Shown here piece after piece: positions 26,851 through 35,492 of a stretch of DNA of 64,000 nt. The translations under genes were made by a program, and so were the position numbers. The notes beneath the pieces are model-generated. The model was not told the DNA's origin. It was given only the letters and a program-made list of their open reading frames with translations, and did no database searches. Every line of letters begins with the position of its first letter. Position 1 is the first letter of the stretch. Source of the stretch: Candidatus Krumholzibacteriia bacterium (lineage in GTDB: Bacteria > Krumholzibacteriota > Krumholzibacteriia > Krumholzibacteriales > Krumholzibacteriaceae); assembly GCA_023131975.1 (NCBI GenBank), contig JAGLYV010000029.1:1-64000 (forward strand), read 5' to 3'.

Positions 26851-28425
26851 ATGAAAGCGATAAACCTGAAACTTCAGATCACTATTTTTGTGATCCTTCT
26901 CATCGCGGGACTTGTAACAGCGTTTTCGCTGACCTCCGCCCGGATCCAGCAGGCGACCCTTCTTGAGGAGGTAAGGCAGAAAGTGGTCCTGCAGGGAAGG
27001 AACCTTGCGTTGAATTACGCCAAGCCTCTGCTGCACGAAGATCCCGAATTCGAGCTTCATCCGCATATCAGGAGAGTCCTGAGGGGAGACAGGAATATTA
27101 AAAAGATCGTTGTAGTGGACAGGGAAGGGAATATCAAGGGGCATCGTGAGATGAAGATGATCGATGTACCTTTCAAAGAGGATGCGGGGTTCACGATTGT
27201 CGGCGACATGTCGGGGCTTGCCTCCGATGAATCCCTGAAGATCCGTGATGATGTGTTGCTGGTGTCGACGCCGATCACGGATCAGGATGAGACCATCGGT
27301 ACAGTGTTCATCGAGTACTCTACTGCCGGGATGGCGCGGACTCTGGCAGAGGGAAGAAAACGGATTATGTGGATCGGCCTGATCGCGTTAGGAGTGGGCG
27401 CTTTGATGTCCCTGCTTCTCGCTGTTCTTATAGCCAGGCCAGTAAATCACCTGACCAGGGGTGCCGAATTGATCGGTCAGGGGCGATTGGATACCAGAAT
27501 AAATGTAAAATCGGTCCGGGAGATGAATATTCTGGCAGATACATTCAACAGGATGGCTTCCAGTCTCGAGAAAAGCCGTAATGTCATGAAAGAAAAGGAA
27601 CGGCTCGACAAGGAGCTTGAGATCGCGAGATCGATACAGAAGACTCTTCTTCCCTCTGATATACCCGAGGCTGAAAAATTCGATATCGACGCGTATTACA
27701 ATTCCGCGGAACTCGTGGGGGGCGACTATTACGATATTATCCCCCTGGTAAATAATCGGATCATGTTCGTAGTCGGTGACGTGGCGGGCAAGGGCGTGCC
27801 GGGCCTGGTAGTGATGGCGATGGCGAGGATGATGGTCAGGGACCTTGCTCAGCGGGGAGAAAATCCCGCGAGACTGCTCAGGCATCTGAACGCTCTTTTA
27901 TTAAAGGACATTCGCAATAATATGTTTCTGACGATGTTTTGTGGTGTCCTCGATCTGGAATCTAACGGTTTTGTCTGGGCGAGCGCGGCTCATATGCCGT
28001 TCGTATATTTCAGGGGACGGGATCAAAGCGTACGGATGCTGAGAACGAAAGCCAAACCCCTGGGTATCTTTCATGACGAAATCTTTAATAAAGGTCTGGA
28101 GGAATATCGATTGACGTTTGAGCCCGGAGATATGCTGCTGCAGTATACCGACGGATTGAATGAGATGCGCGATCGGGAAGGCGCGGAATTTGGACTGGAA
28201 AGGGTCGAGGAGATAGTAAAGAGGGTAGCGCCCAGGGGTGCAGCGGATCTGCTCGCGGCCATTAAAGAGAGCCTTGATGAATTCAGGGGGGAAGTGCCTC
28301 AGAGCGATGATCTGACGTTATTGGCATTGAGGATGCGGCAGCCTGTCGAAGCAGGTGTCCCGTCGGATGGGGATGAGGATCATGGGAAGGTCAGCCCCGG
28401 GATCCGGAACTGGAGTGGTGTATAG
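26851..28425 (+). CDS. Membrane sensor RsbU-type PP2C phosphatase (extracytoplasmic sensor-HAMP-SpoIIE)
   Basis: 525 residues. Helix 1 (about 9-30), a periplasmic sensor region of about 130 residues, helix 2 (IMWIGLIALGVGALMSLLLAVLIA), a HAMP linker (ARPVNHLTRGAELIGQGRLDTRINVKS), then a SpoIIE/PP2C phosphatase beginning at the LEIARSIQKTLLP helix. Metal-binding Asp residues are present: GGDYYD, VVGDVAGKGVPG, QYTDGLNEM, QSDDLTLLAL. The phosphatase should dephosphorylate a STAS-domain antagonist in response to an envelope signal; the next gene encodes a STAS domain. ATG at 26851 starts a normal n-region; the frame is open upstream into the previous gene, but homology is not. Confidence 0.92.
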   Translation: MKAINLKLQITIFVILLIAGLVTAFSLTSARIQQATLLEEVRQKVVLQGRNLALNYAKPLLHEDPEFELHPHIRRVLRGDRNIKKIVVVDREGNIKGHREMKMIDVPFKEDAGFTIVGDMSGLASDESLKIRDDVLLVSTPITDQDETIGTVFIEYSTAGMARTLAEGRKRIMWIGLIALGVGALMSLLLAVLIARPVNHLTRGAELIGQGRLDTRINVKSVREMNILADTFNRMASSLEKSRNVMKEKERLDKELEIARSIQKTLLPSDIPEAEKFDIDAYYNSAELVGGDYYDIIPLVNNRIMFVVGDVAGKGVPGLVVMAMARMMVRDLAQRGENPARLLRHLNALLLKDIRNNMFLTMFCGVLDLESNGFVWASAAHMPFVYFRGRDQSVRMLRTKAKPLGIFHDEIFNKGLEEYRLTFEPGDMLLQYTDGLNEMRDREGAEFGLERVEEIVKRVAPRGAADLLAAIKESLDEFRGEVPQSDDLTLLALRMRQPVEAGVPSDGDEDHGKVSPGIRNWSGV

Positions 28426-28427
28426 CG

Positions 28428-29510
28428 ATGATACTGGAGAAGATCAATTTCATGTCATCGACGATGACCGTAAGGTGCGGGGAGGAGCCATATCTCAACG
28501 CTCTTGGGATGGTTACGGGTGTGATCCTCTTGTCGGTCGAATCTGGATTTGACTCGCTCAACATGATCAAATCGGAAAAATGTGATGATTCGGTCAGGCC
28601 TGTCCTTGATCTGATCATGTCGAATAATCCTTTTGTCAGTATCGTTGAACCCGACGAAAATAAACCCGACCTAAGCGATAACAGGAGAATATGCGAACAT
28701 CCTTCCATCTCGGTCATAAGAGAAGGTTACGGACGTCGGTACAGGATCAGGGCCAGGGCGACGTTCGAAGGAACTGCCCTTGCTTCCAGGGCTGCAGGCA
28801 TCATTACCGGGATATTCGGGTTTCCCGGATTCATGTCGTTCGGAACAAGATTCGCCTCCTACGAGCTCCTTATGAATATATTCGAGCACGGCAGCGGGCC
28901 GGGAGAAAATGGATGGGTCGATATTATTCTGGAAAAGAGAGAAGGTAGCATTTTCATGACGATCATCGATGATGGTCCCATGTTCGATCCCATAATTGAC
29001 AGCAATTTCGATCTGACGAAATACCTCGGAAGCGGCGCGAACAGAGGCCTTGGGTTGATAATGCTGAAGAATATGAATCAGAAGATGACATACACGAGAG
29101 TAGACGGACTAAACACGACCGTCATCGAAAGCATGGCGGCAATCGATATTTCAGAGGGAAAGGAGAACGGAATGGCAGGTTTCAGAATCGACGAAAGAAG
29201 CCCTGGGACAGATGGAATGAGCGAGATCATGTTGGAGGGAGAACTGGATGCAAAGGGGGCGCTCAGGCTCGAGGAATTAATGAACGATCTGATCGGCAGG
29301 AAAATCCACAGAGTCGTCCTCAATTTCAGGGATGTCAGTTTCATTTCGAGCGCTGGTGTCGGAATGCTCCTGGGCCTGGTCTCGTCGCTGCGCAGAGAGG
29401 GTGGCGAAGTATACATCGCGGAGCTGACGAGCGGGGTAGAATCTATCTTCAAACTACTCAACCTGGATGACTATTTCAAGGTCATCACGGAACAGAGTGG
29501 AAAACTTTAA
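28428..29510 (+). CDS. RsbW-like Ser kinase fused to STAS antagonist domain
   Basis: 360 residues. The first 95 residues match nothing I recognise. Then comes a GHKL ATPase of anti-sigma kinase type: N-box YELLMNIFEHG, G1-like IIDDGPMFDP, G2-like GANRGLGLIMLKNM. After a short linker a STAS domain follows (MLEGELDAKGALRLEELMNDL, VVLNFRDVSFISSAGVGMLLG), with Ser in the position normally phosphorylated. In partner switching (RsbU/RsbV/RsbW) the kinase and STAS antagonist are separate proteins; here they are one chain. The gene starts 3 nt after the phosphatase. A sigma factor target is not in the window, so the output is unknown. Confidence 0.9.
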   Translation: MILEKINFMSSTMTVRCGEEPYLNALGMVTGVILLSVESGFDSLNMIKSEKCDDSVRPVLDLIMSNNPFVSIVEPDENKPDLSDNRRICEHPSISVIREGYGRRYRIRARATFEGTALASRAAGIITGIFGFPGFMSFGTRFASYELLMNIFEHGSGPGENGWVDIILEKREGSIFMTIIDDGPMFDPIIDSNFDLTKYLGSGANRGLGLIMLKNMNQKMTYTRVDGLNTTVIESMAAIDISEGKENGMAGFRIDERSPGTDGMSEIMLEGELDAKGALRLEELMNDLIGRKIHRVVLNFRDVSFISSAGVGMLLGLVSSLRREGGEVYIAELTSGVESIFKLLNLDDYFKVITEQSGKL

Positions 29511-29531
29511 CCCGGTATTGTTGCGGGGTGG

Positions 29532-31019
29532 ATGAGCCCTGTGTCAGGACAGGCCATGGAAGTGACGAATAAATCCAGCGAGGCAAATGGAGCCACAGAC
29601 GTTTCCTCGATGCTCGAACAGGAGCTCGAGAGGAAAAACATGGCTTTCGAGGCCCTTTTCAGGCTGATGGAGAGGATCGGCACGACGCTTGATCTGGAGA
29701 CCATAGTACGTCTGTTTCTTATGACCCTGGCTGGTCAGCTGAGCCTCGACCAGATCGCGTTTTATCTGGTATCCTCGAAAGACAATATTTTTAGAGCATA
29801 TTATTCACTGGGGATCGGTACGGGAGAACTGCCTCCCACAATGGACAGATCCTCATATATCGTCCGGACACTGGGTAAAAAACTCGATCTTGTGGAGATC
29901 AGCGAGTCTCAGGACCTGGAGGCGTACACCGACCCTTCGGACGATGGGACCCTGTTCTCGATGAATGGATTCAGCTATGCCTTTCCACTGATCGGGAAAA
30001 TGGGGGTGCTTGGTATAATCCTCATGAGCCGGAAGATCGATGGAAGCGGGTTTACCCGGTTCAACGGGGAGATCCTTCATGTTCTGACAAGAGCGACAGC
30101 CATGGCTGTCGGTAACGCTATGTTGTATAACGAAGTTCTACTGTCAAACATGGAAATGGAAGATTTCGCCAGAGTTAAGAAGGAATTTCTCTCTCACACG
30201 TCCCACGAGCTCAGGACCCCCCTGACTATCCTTAAGAGTTCTCTCTGGTCTATCGAAGAGAAGAGTGGAAATGATGGTGTACTGATGGAACTGGCCTGTA
30301 AGGCGGTGACCCGGCTCGGTGGTGTGGTGGACCAGCTGCTGTCCCTGAACGATATCGGGACAAACGCGTCATCGCTCAGCCTTGTCCGCACAAATATCCT
30401 GCAATTACTGGAATCGTCTTTTGTGGAAAGGATCTCCGAGATCAGCGAGATGGGAGTCACCTTCAAACTGGATAAGATGAATACTCCGGAAGACTTGTAC
30501 ATAGACGCGACCAAGATGAGGATCGTATTCAAGAGCATAATCGATAACGCGGTCAGTTCGGTGGAGAGTGGAGGAAACATCTATCTTAGTGTCTCCACGC
30601 GGGCTCTCCCTCCTGATGAACTGGAAGGTGTGGAGATCATCTGCAGTGAATGTCGCAAAGAATGTCCAGTCGAATTCGCGGTTCCGGACACCCATGGATC
30701 TGGATTTTCAGAAGAAACGTCAACCGGCAATGAAAGAAAAAGTGGAAATCCTGTCGAAAAGTGGGTCGTGATCAGGGTGAGTGACAACGGTATCGGGATA
30801 CCCGAGGAGGAGATCAGGACTCTGAGCGAACCTTTCACGAGAGCGTCTAACTCAAAAATGGCCGATGTAAAAGGGTTGGGGCTCGGGCTCTCTGTCTCGT
30901 CGAAGATCATCTACTCTCACGGTGGTAGATTCTTCTGTAAAAGCGAAAAAGGGAAAGGGGCTGAATTCGCAATCTGGCTTCCGGTCTCTTCTGAGAGAGA
31001 AAAGGATCAAATCACTTGA
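29532..31019 (+). CDS. GAF-domain histidine kinase with Cys-containing insertion
   Basis: 495 residues, no membrane helix. Residues about 40-205 form a GAF domain (RIGTTLDLETIVRLFLMTL..., FPLIGKMGVLGIILMSRK). HisKA follows with FLSHTSHELRTPLTILKSS (His225), then the ATPase: N-box FKSIIDNAVSSV, G1 VSDNGIGIPEEEI, G2 GLGLGLSVSSKI. Between N-box and G1 is an unusual stretch of about 55 residues carrying CSECRKEC (C-x2-C-x3-C), which could bind a metal or act as a redox switch; that is inference. No response regulator is encoded nearby. It begins 21 nt after the kinase-STAS gene and so belongs to the same operon. Confidence 0.92.
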   Translation: MSPVSGQAMEVTNKSSEANGATDVSSMLEQELERKNMAFEALFRLMERIGTTLDLETIVRLFLMTLAGQLSLDQIAFYLVSSKDNIFRAYYSLGIGTGELPPTMDRSSYIVRTLGKKLDLVEISESQDLEAYTDPSDDGTLFSMNGFSYAFPLIGKMGVLGIILMSRKIDGSGFTRFNGEILHVLTRATAMAVGNAMLYNEVLLSNMEMEDFARVKKEFLSHTSHELRTPLTILKSSLWSIEEKSGNDGVLMELACKAVTRLGGVVDQLLSLNDIGTNASSLSLVRTNILQLLESSFVERISEISEMGVTFKLDKMNTPEDLYIDATKMRIVFKSIIDNAVSSVESGGNIYLSVSTRALPPDELEGVEIICSECRKECPVEFAVPDTHGSGFSEETSTGNERKSGNPVEKWVVIRVSDNGIGIPEEEIRTLSEPFTRASNSKMADVKGLGLGLSVSSKIIYSHGGRFFCKSEKGKGAEFAIWLPVSSEREKDQIT

Positions 31020-31110
31020 ATAATGAGGAAGATTGGCTGAGAATATCTGGTACGCTCGCCATAGAAACTGTTTTTCCGGTCTTGCAATATTGGGGGGGAT
31101 GGAGGTTGAA

Positions 31111-31668
31111 ATGGAAATAAAAGGTATGATCTTTCATTCAAGGAAAGAGTTCGTCATCGAGAATTTCGGTGAAGAAGGATGGGATAGTGTAGTAGCTTCA
31201 CTTTCCAAAGAAGATCAGGAACTTTTCGATGAGACCATCCTCACGGCGAAATGGTATCCGTTCGAAGTAGGTGAAAGACTGGATAAGGCTATCGTCGGTA
31301 TACTCGGTGGTGGAGACGGTGGCATATTCAGGAAGATAGGGGTGCAGTCTGCTCAGAGAAGCCTGACCAAGGTTCACAAGGCTTTCCTGACCCCCGGCGA
31401 TCCGCAGGCCTTCATGAAGAAATCGAGTATCATCTACAAGTTCTACTATGATACGGGATATCGCGAATATCAGGAGACCGGGCCGAATTCCGGCATAGTG
31501 ACCACCTACGAAGCAGAGACCTTTTCACACCCCGACTGTCTCACTGTCATCGGGTGGTATGAGGAAGCTCTGAGGATGTGCGGAGCCAAAAGGGTGGCCG
31601 GTGTGGAAGAAGAATGCAGGGCAAAAGGCGGAAAAGTCTGCCGTTACAGATTCAGCTGGGATATCTAG
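31111..31668 (+). CDS. V4R-like / TIGR02265-family protein
   Basis: 185 residues. MEIKGMIFHSRKEFVIENFGEEGWDSVVASLSKED, followed by WYPFEVGERLDKAIV and a C-terminal EEECRAKGGKVCRYRFSW, resembles the TIGR02265 (DUF2378) proteins best known from myxobacteria, which have a V4R-like small-molecule-binding fold with two conserved Cys near the end. Such domains act as ligand sensors or adaptors in signalling. ATG at 31111 is chosen because GGAGG lies 5 nt upstream; a TTG at 31033 and ATG at 31099 are in frame but poorer. It is last in the surface-protein/signalling operon and could supply input to the kinase. Confidence 0.75.
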   Translation: MEIKGMIFHSRKEFVIENFGEEGWDSVVASLSKEDQELFDETILTAKWYPFEVGERLDKAIVGILGGGDGGIFRKIGVQSAQRSLTKVHKAFLTPGDPQAFMKKSSIIYKFYYDTGYREYQETGPNSGIVTTYEAETFSHPDCLTVIGWYEEALRMCGAKRVAGVEEECRAKGGKVCRYRFSWDI

Positions 31669-31801
31669 GCAGGGCAGGGTCTGCCCCCGGACAGGATACG
31701 GACAGTCAGCTTTTTCCAGAGGCTGCGTCTCGCCTCGTAGATTGAGATAATCAACCGCTTAAAAACCTTGATTTGTGACTGGGGAATGGTCTAAACTCGC
31801 T

Positions 31802-31854
31802 GGGCTTGTTCTCGAAACGTCCCCACTTCCTGCCGGGAAGCAGGGGTTCAGCCC
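31802..31854 (+). other. Structured leader RNA candidate upstream of the M3 peptidase
   Basis: GGGCT (31802-31806) can pair with AGCCC (31850-31854). Inside, CCCC (31821-31824) pairs with GGGG (31843-31846), and CTTCC with GGAAG (around a 5-nt loop). The whole ends 12 nt before the GGAG ribosome site. No known riboswitch class is recognised. Confidence 0.35.
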
Positions 31855-31872
31855 GAATGATTGGAGTAAGTC

Positions 31873-33975
31873 ATGCGCAGACCTATTTTCCTGGTTGTCC
31901 TGGCCGTAATGCTGGTCATTTCCTGTGCTCAGCAGGTCGGTATCGACAATCCCCTGCTGTCGGAGTTCGATACGCCTTTCGGGGTCCCTCCTTTTGAGGA
32001 GATCAAAGAAGCACATTACGTCCCTGCCTTTCAGGAAGGGATCAGAATGCATAATGAAGAAATAGCCGCGATAGTCGAAGATACCGAATCGCCGACTTTC
32101 GAGAATACGATTGCGGCGATGGAAGGTTCCGGGAGGCTTCTCGACAGTGTCGCCAGTATTTTCTTCAGCCTCAACTCGGCCAATACGAACGAGGAGATGC
32201 AGGCGATTGCCAAAGAGATAGCGCCACTTCTGGCAGCTCATGGCGACAACATCGCTCTCAATAGTGATCTTTTTCAGAAGGTCAAGACCGTTTACCTTCA
32301 GAAGGACGATCTGGGACTGAACACCGAGCAGAACAAGGTCCTGACCGATTATTACAAGAACTTTATTCGGGGTGGTGCCGATCTGGGTGGGGAAGATAAG
32401 GCCACGCTTCGCGAGATAAATCAGGAATTGTCGGTTCTCAGTCTTCAGTTCGGCGAAAATATACTGAAGGAGACCAACAGGTTCGAATTGATCATCGATA
32501 ACGAGAAAGACCTTGCCGGGCTTCCCGAGGCCTCTATTGTCGGAGCTGCCGAGACAGCCACCAGCAGAGGTTATGAGGGTAAGTGGGTTTTCACGACCTC
32601 CAAACCCAGCATGGTCCCATTTATCCAGTACGCGGAGAATCGAGATCTGAGAGAAAAAATCTATAAGGCTTACATAAACCGTGGTGATAACGACGACGAA
32701 TTCGACAACAAGAAGATCCTTTCCCGGATGGCGGCTCTCAGAGTCAAAAAAGCCAATCTCCTCGGGTACGAGACCCACGCTCATTTCATCCTTGAACAGG
32801 GAATGGCGAAGAACCCCGCGAATGTCTATATCTTCCTCGACAAGATATGGTTGCCGGCTCTCGCGAAGGCCAAGGAAGAAAGAGCGATGATGCAGAAGAT
32901 GATCGACGATGAAGGTGATGATTTCAAACTGCAGAGTTGGGACTGGTGGTATTACGCCGAAAAGGTGAAGAAGGTAAAGTATGATCTCGATGAAGAGATG
33001 ATAAAACCCTATTTTCAGCTTGATAATGTCATTAACGGTGCTTTTGCCGTTGCCAACAAGCTGTGGGGGATCACCTTCGAAGAACGGACCGATATTCCAA
33101 AATATCACCCTGACGTCAAGACCTTCGAAGTGAAGGAGGCGGATGGCACGCACATAGGTATCCTGCTTGCCGATTATTTCCCCAGGGAGAGCAAGAGGGG
33201 GGGAGCCTGGTGCGGTACATACAGGCAGCAGTGCAGGATCGACGGCAAGATGATCACTCCGATAGTCAATAACGTAGGTAATTTCCAGAAACCTACAGCC
33301 GACAAACCGGCATTGTTGACATGGGACGATGTCCTGACTCTCTTCCACGAGTTCGGTCATGGGCTGCACAACCTTCTGTCTGCCGGCACCTATCCTTCGG
33401 TGACAGCCACAAACGTCGCGACCGACTTTGTCGAACTGCCATCTCAGATCATGGAGAACTGGGCCGGTGAGCCGGAAGTGCTGGCGATGTACGCGACACA
33501 TTACGAGACCGGCGAGGTCATCCCCGAAGAACTGGTCACGAAGATGAAGAATGCCAGCAAGTTCAACCAGGGATTCGCGGCGACGGAGTATCTTGCGGCG
33601 TCTTATCTCGATATGGACTGGCATACTCTGAGAGACACGGTCGAACAGGACGTGGATGATTTCGAGACTGCCTCGCTTTCGAGGATAGGGCTCATACCGG
33701 AGATCATCAGCCGTTACAGAAGTACCTATTACCGGCATATCTTTACGAGCGGCTATTCCGCCGGGTATTTCAGCTACATGTGGGCCGAAGTCCTCGATGC
33801 CGATGCGTTCCAGGCGTTCAAGGAAGCCGGCATTTTCGACCAGGAACTGGCACAGTCGTTCAGAGTCAATATCCTGGCAGCCGGTGGTTCGGAAGATCCG
33901 ATGACCCTCTACAAGAAGTTCAGGGGCAAGGAGCCTGGAATCGAGCCTCTTTTGAAGAAGAGGGGCCTGATCTAG
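31873..33975 (+). CDS. dcp: M3-family zinc metallopeptidase (peptidyl-dipeptidase Dcp type), lipoprotein
   Basis: 700 residues, typical for Dcp/oligopeptidase A. The N-terminus MRRPIFLVVLAVMLVISC is a lipoprotein signal, so the enzyme is likely periplasmic or membrane-anchored; many Dcp homologues of FCB bacteria share this. The zinc site is FHEFGHGLHNLL (HExxH, third ligand Glu in the NVATDFVELPSQIMENW segment). Substrate-side motifs include the LLADYFPRESKRGGAW and SGYSAGYFSYMWAEVLDADAF stretches conserved in the family. It removes C-terminal dipeptides from oligopeptides, probably for nutrition. GGAG lies 9 nt upstream of the ATG; a terminator follows. Confidence 0.94.
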   Translation: MRRPIFLVVLAVMLVISCAQQVGIDNPLLSEFDTPFGVPPFEEIKEAHYVPAFQEGIRMHNEEIAAIVEDTESPTFENTIAAMEGSGRLLDSVASIFFSLNSANTNEEMQAIAKEIAPLLAAHGDNIALNSDLFQKVKTVYLQKDDLGLNTEQNKVLTDYYKNFIRGGADLGGEDKATLREINQELSVLSLQFGENILKETNRFELIIDNEKDLAGLPEASIVGAAETATSRGYEGKWVFTTSKPSMVPFIQYAENRDLREKIYKAYINRGDNDDEFDNKKILSRMAALRVKKANLLGYETHAHFILEQGMAKNPANVYIFLDKIWLPALAKAKEERAMMQKMIDDEGDDFKLQSWDWWYYAEKVKKVKYDLDEEMIKPYFQLDNVINGAFAVANKLWGITFEERTDIPKYHPDVKTFEVKEADGTHIGILLADYFPRESKRGGAWCGTYRQQCRIDGKMITPIVNNVGNFQKPTADKPALLTWDDVLTLFHEFGHGLHNLLSAGTYPSVTATNVATDFVELPSQIMENWAGEPEVLAMYATHYETGEVIPEELVTKMKNASKFNQGFAATEYLAASYLDMDWHTLRDTVEQDVDDFETASLSRIGLIPEIISRYRSTYYRHIFTSGYSAGYFSYMWAEVLDADAFQAFKEAGIFDQELAQSFRVNILAAGGSEDPMTLYKKFRGKEPGIEPLLKKRGLI

Positions 33976-34005
33976 ATTCAGGGTTTTCCGCGTTTAGAGA
34001 ATACA

Positions 34006-34039
34006 GGGGGCTTTCCGGTGATTCCGGGCGCCCCCTTTT
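34006..34039 (+). terminator. Rho-independent terminator after the M3 peptidase
   Basis: GGGGGC (34006-34011) pairs with GCCCCC (34030-34035), an inner CCGG/CCGG pairing shortens the loop, and TTTT follows immediately. It lies 30 nt after the dcp stop. Confidence 0.65.
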
Positions 34040-34078
34040 GTTATCCTGTACGGGCGAGCCGGAGAGGATGAAGATGGA

Positions 34079-34543
34079 ATGAATGGAAAAGAGACGCGGA
34101 TACGGCCATTTGCGCAGCGGGACAGAGAATCCGTTATAAGGCTGTGGGAAGCCTGTGATCTCATCGTCCCATGGAACGATCCTTCGAAGGATATCGACAG
34201 AAAGCTCCTGGTCGATCCCGATCTTTTTCTTGTCCTGGTCAGTCCGGCAGCTGATGGCCTGGACGGAGAAGAACTGATCGCTTCGGTGATGGGTGGATAC
34301 GAGGGACACAGGGGGTGGATCAACTATCTGGCCGTCGATCCGCGGCACCGTGGCAGGGGATACGCCCGGATGATCATGGATGAGGTGGAGGAGAGGATCA
34401 GGGCGAAGGGATGCCCGAAGATAAATCTCCAGATACGGGAGACTAACAAAGCGGTGATCGAATTCTACGAGCACATCGGCTATACCGACGATCATATAAT
34501 AAGTCTCGGCAAAAAGCTGGTCGATGACGAGAAAAGAGATTGA
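34079..34543 (+). CDS. GNAT-family acetyltransferase (YpeA-like)
   Basis: 154 residues. The GNAT core is clear: IRPFAQRDRESVIRLWEACDL at the start, WINYLAVDPRHRGRGYARMIMDEVEERI with the acetyl-CoA pyrophosphate loop (R-G-R-G-Y/A), and LQIRETNKAVIEFYEHIGY at the end. The early VIRLWEACDLIVPWNDPSKDI text closely resembles YpeA, a GNAT of unknown acceptor. It stands alone between the dcp terminator and the convergent thiS-like gene. Confidence 0.88.
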   Translation: MNGKETRIRPFAQRDRESVIRLWEACDLIVPWNDPSKDIDRKLLVDPDLFLVLVSPAADGLDGEELIASVMGGYEGHRGWINYLAVDPRHRGRGYARMIMDEVEERIRAKGCPKINLQIRETNKAVIEFYEHIGYTDDHIISLGKKLVDDEKRD

Positions 34544-34626
34544 TGACGGGAAAAAGGATGATCATGCCTGAACGATGTTCCGCGGGGGGGGGCTTCGGTC
34601 GACCTTGGTATGTCAGTGAGAATATA

Positions 34627-34827
34627 TTATCCTCCGTGCGCAAGATGGAAGACTACCACATTCGAACCACTTTCCAGTTCGTATGAATCATAATCTTCTT
34701 CCGGTATGAGGATCTCGTTTACCGTCACGGTGATCAGTACGTAGTCATAGCCCATCTCGTCGAGCAGGTCCTGGACCGTCATCCCTTCGCGCCATTCAAG
34801 TCTGTCCCTGTTATTGACGGTTATCAT
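34627..34827 (-). CDS. ThiS/MoaD-like ubiquitin-fold sulfur carrier
   Basis: 66 residues from ATG 34827 (GGAGG 8 nt upstream; a GTG one codon earlier is also in frame). The sequence has the beta-grasp layout, an acidic LIPEEDYDSYEL turn, and ends in HLAHGG, the Gly-Gly tail that is adenylated and then thiocarboxylated. By sequence it is closest to ThiS, but no thiG, thiH or other thiamine genes adjoin; instead it is the last gene of a tungsten-type AOR operon and follows a ThiF/MoeB-like gene with no gap. A MoaD-like role in tungstopterin dithiolene formation is therefore plausible, as an inference from context. Confidence 0.85.
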   Translation of the reverse strand: MITVNNRDRLEWREGMTVQDLLDEMGYDYVLITVTVNEILIPEEDYDSYELESGSNVVVFHLAHGG

Positions 34828-34830
34828 CAC

Positions 34831-35445
34831 TTATACCTCCCCGCCCGTTATCAGCGCGATCGCCGTATTGGCCTGGATCGCGGCCGCGATGGCGACTCGT
34901 GCGCCGCAGAGGCCGATCTGTGGGTCGGATCGTTCGTCACCGACGATATGGATATTACCCGAAGTCCTGAGCTCGATCGACGCGTTGTTTCCGATACCCG
35001 CGATGCCGCTGACTCCGATCACCGGCCTGTCAGGGCGCGCGGAACACCATTTTTCCAGGAGCCAGTGTTTGTCTTCGGCCCTGTCAAATGCTTCGATCAG
35101 TATCTGGGCATCTCCATATATCTCAATAAGATTATCGGCTGTGAGCCTTGTGTCGTGCAGCTTTAGACGGATAGACGGATTGATAGCGCGTAGATGGTCG
35201 GCGAGAGCTTCTACCTTGACTCTGCCGATATCGTTCTGGAAAAAATGTTGTCTGTTGAGATTCGACTCCTCGATGGAGTCGTGATCGACGAGGATGAGAT
35301 TTCCCACTCCCGCTCTCGTCAGGTACACGGCAGTGTTCGACCCTATACCTCCGCATCCGGCTATACCGACAGTCGCGGCAGCGAGTCTTTTCGTAGAGCC
35401 GGAGACGTTTCTTTTGAAAATGCCGCTTTCCATATCCATGATCAT
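34831..35445 (-). CDS. ThiF/MoeB/HesA-family adenylyltransferase (short form)
   Basis: 204 residues, the short ThiF type lacking the C-x2-C...C-x2-C zinc ribbon. ATP-binding features: VGIAGCGGIGSNTAVYLTRAGVGNLILVDHD, the NLNRQ Arg loop, and the downstream ILIEAFDRAEDK. A Cys in QIGLCGARVAIA may serve in sulfur transfer. It should adenylate the Gly-Gly carrier encoded immediately downstream. The next upstream gene on this strand is the AOR catalytic subunit (86 nt away), so it likely works for pterin cofactor assembly instead of thiamine; this is inference. Confidence 0.88.
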   Translation of the reverse strand: MIMDMESGIFKRNVSGSTKRLAAATVGIAGCGGIGSNTAVYLTRAGVGNLILVDHDSIEESNLNRQHFFQNDIGRVKVEALADHLRAINPSIRLKLHDTRLTADNLIEIYGDAQILIEAFDRAEDKHWLLEKWCSARPDRPVIGVSGIAGIGNNASIELRTSGNIHIVGDERSDPQIGLCGARVAIAAAIQANTAIALITGGEV

Positions 35446-35492
35446 TAAAGCCTTGTTATCACGTTTATTCAGAGACAGCGGTCAGAAAGCGA

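Noticed and set aside
31759-33738. 659-codon open frame antisense to the M3 peptidase
   Set aside because: The plus strand here encodes a complete family M3 protein with its zinc motif; the antisense product has no family features and is a by-product of codon bias.
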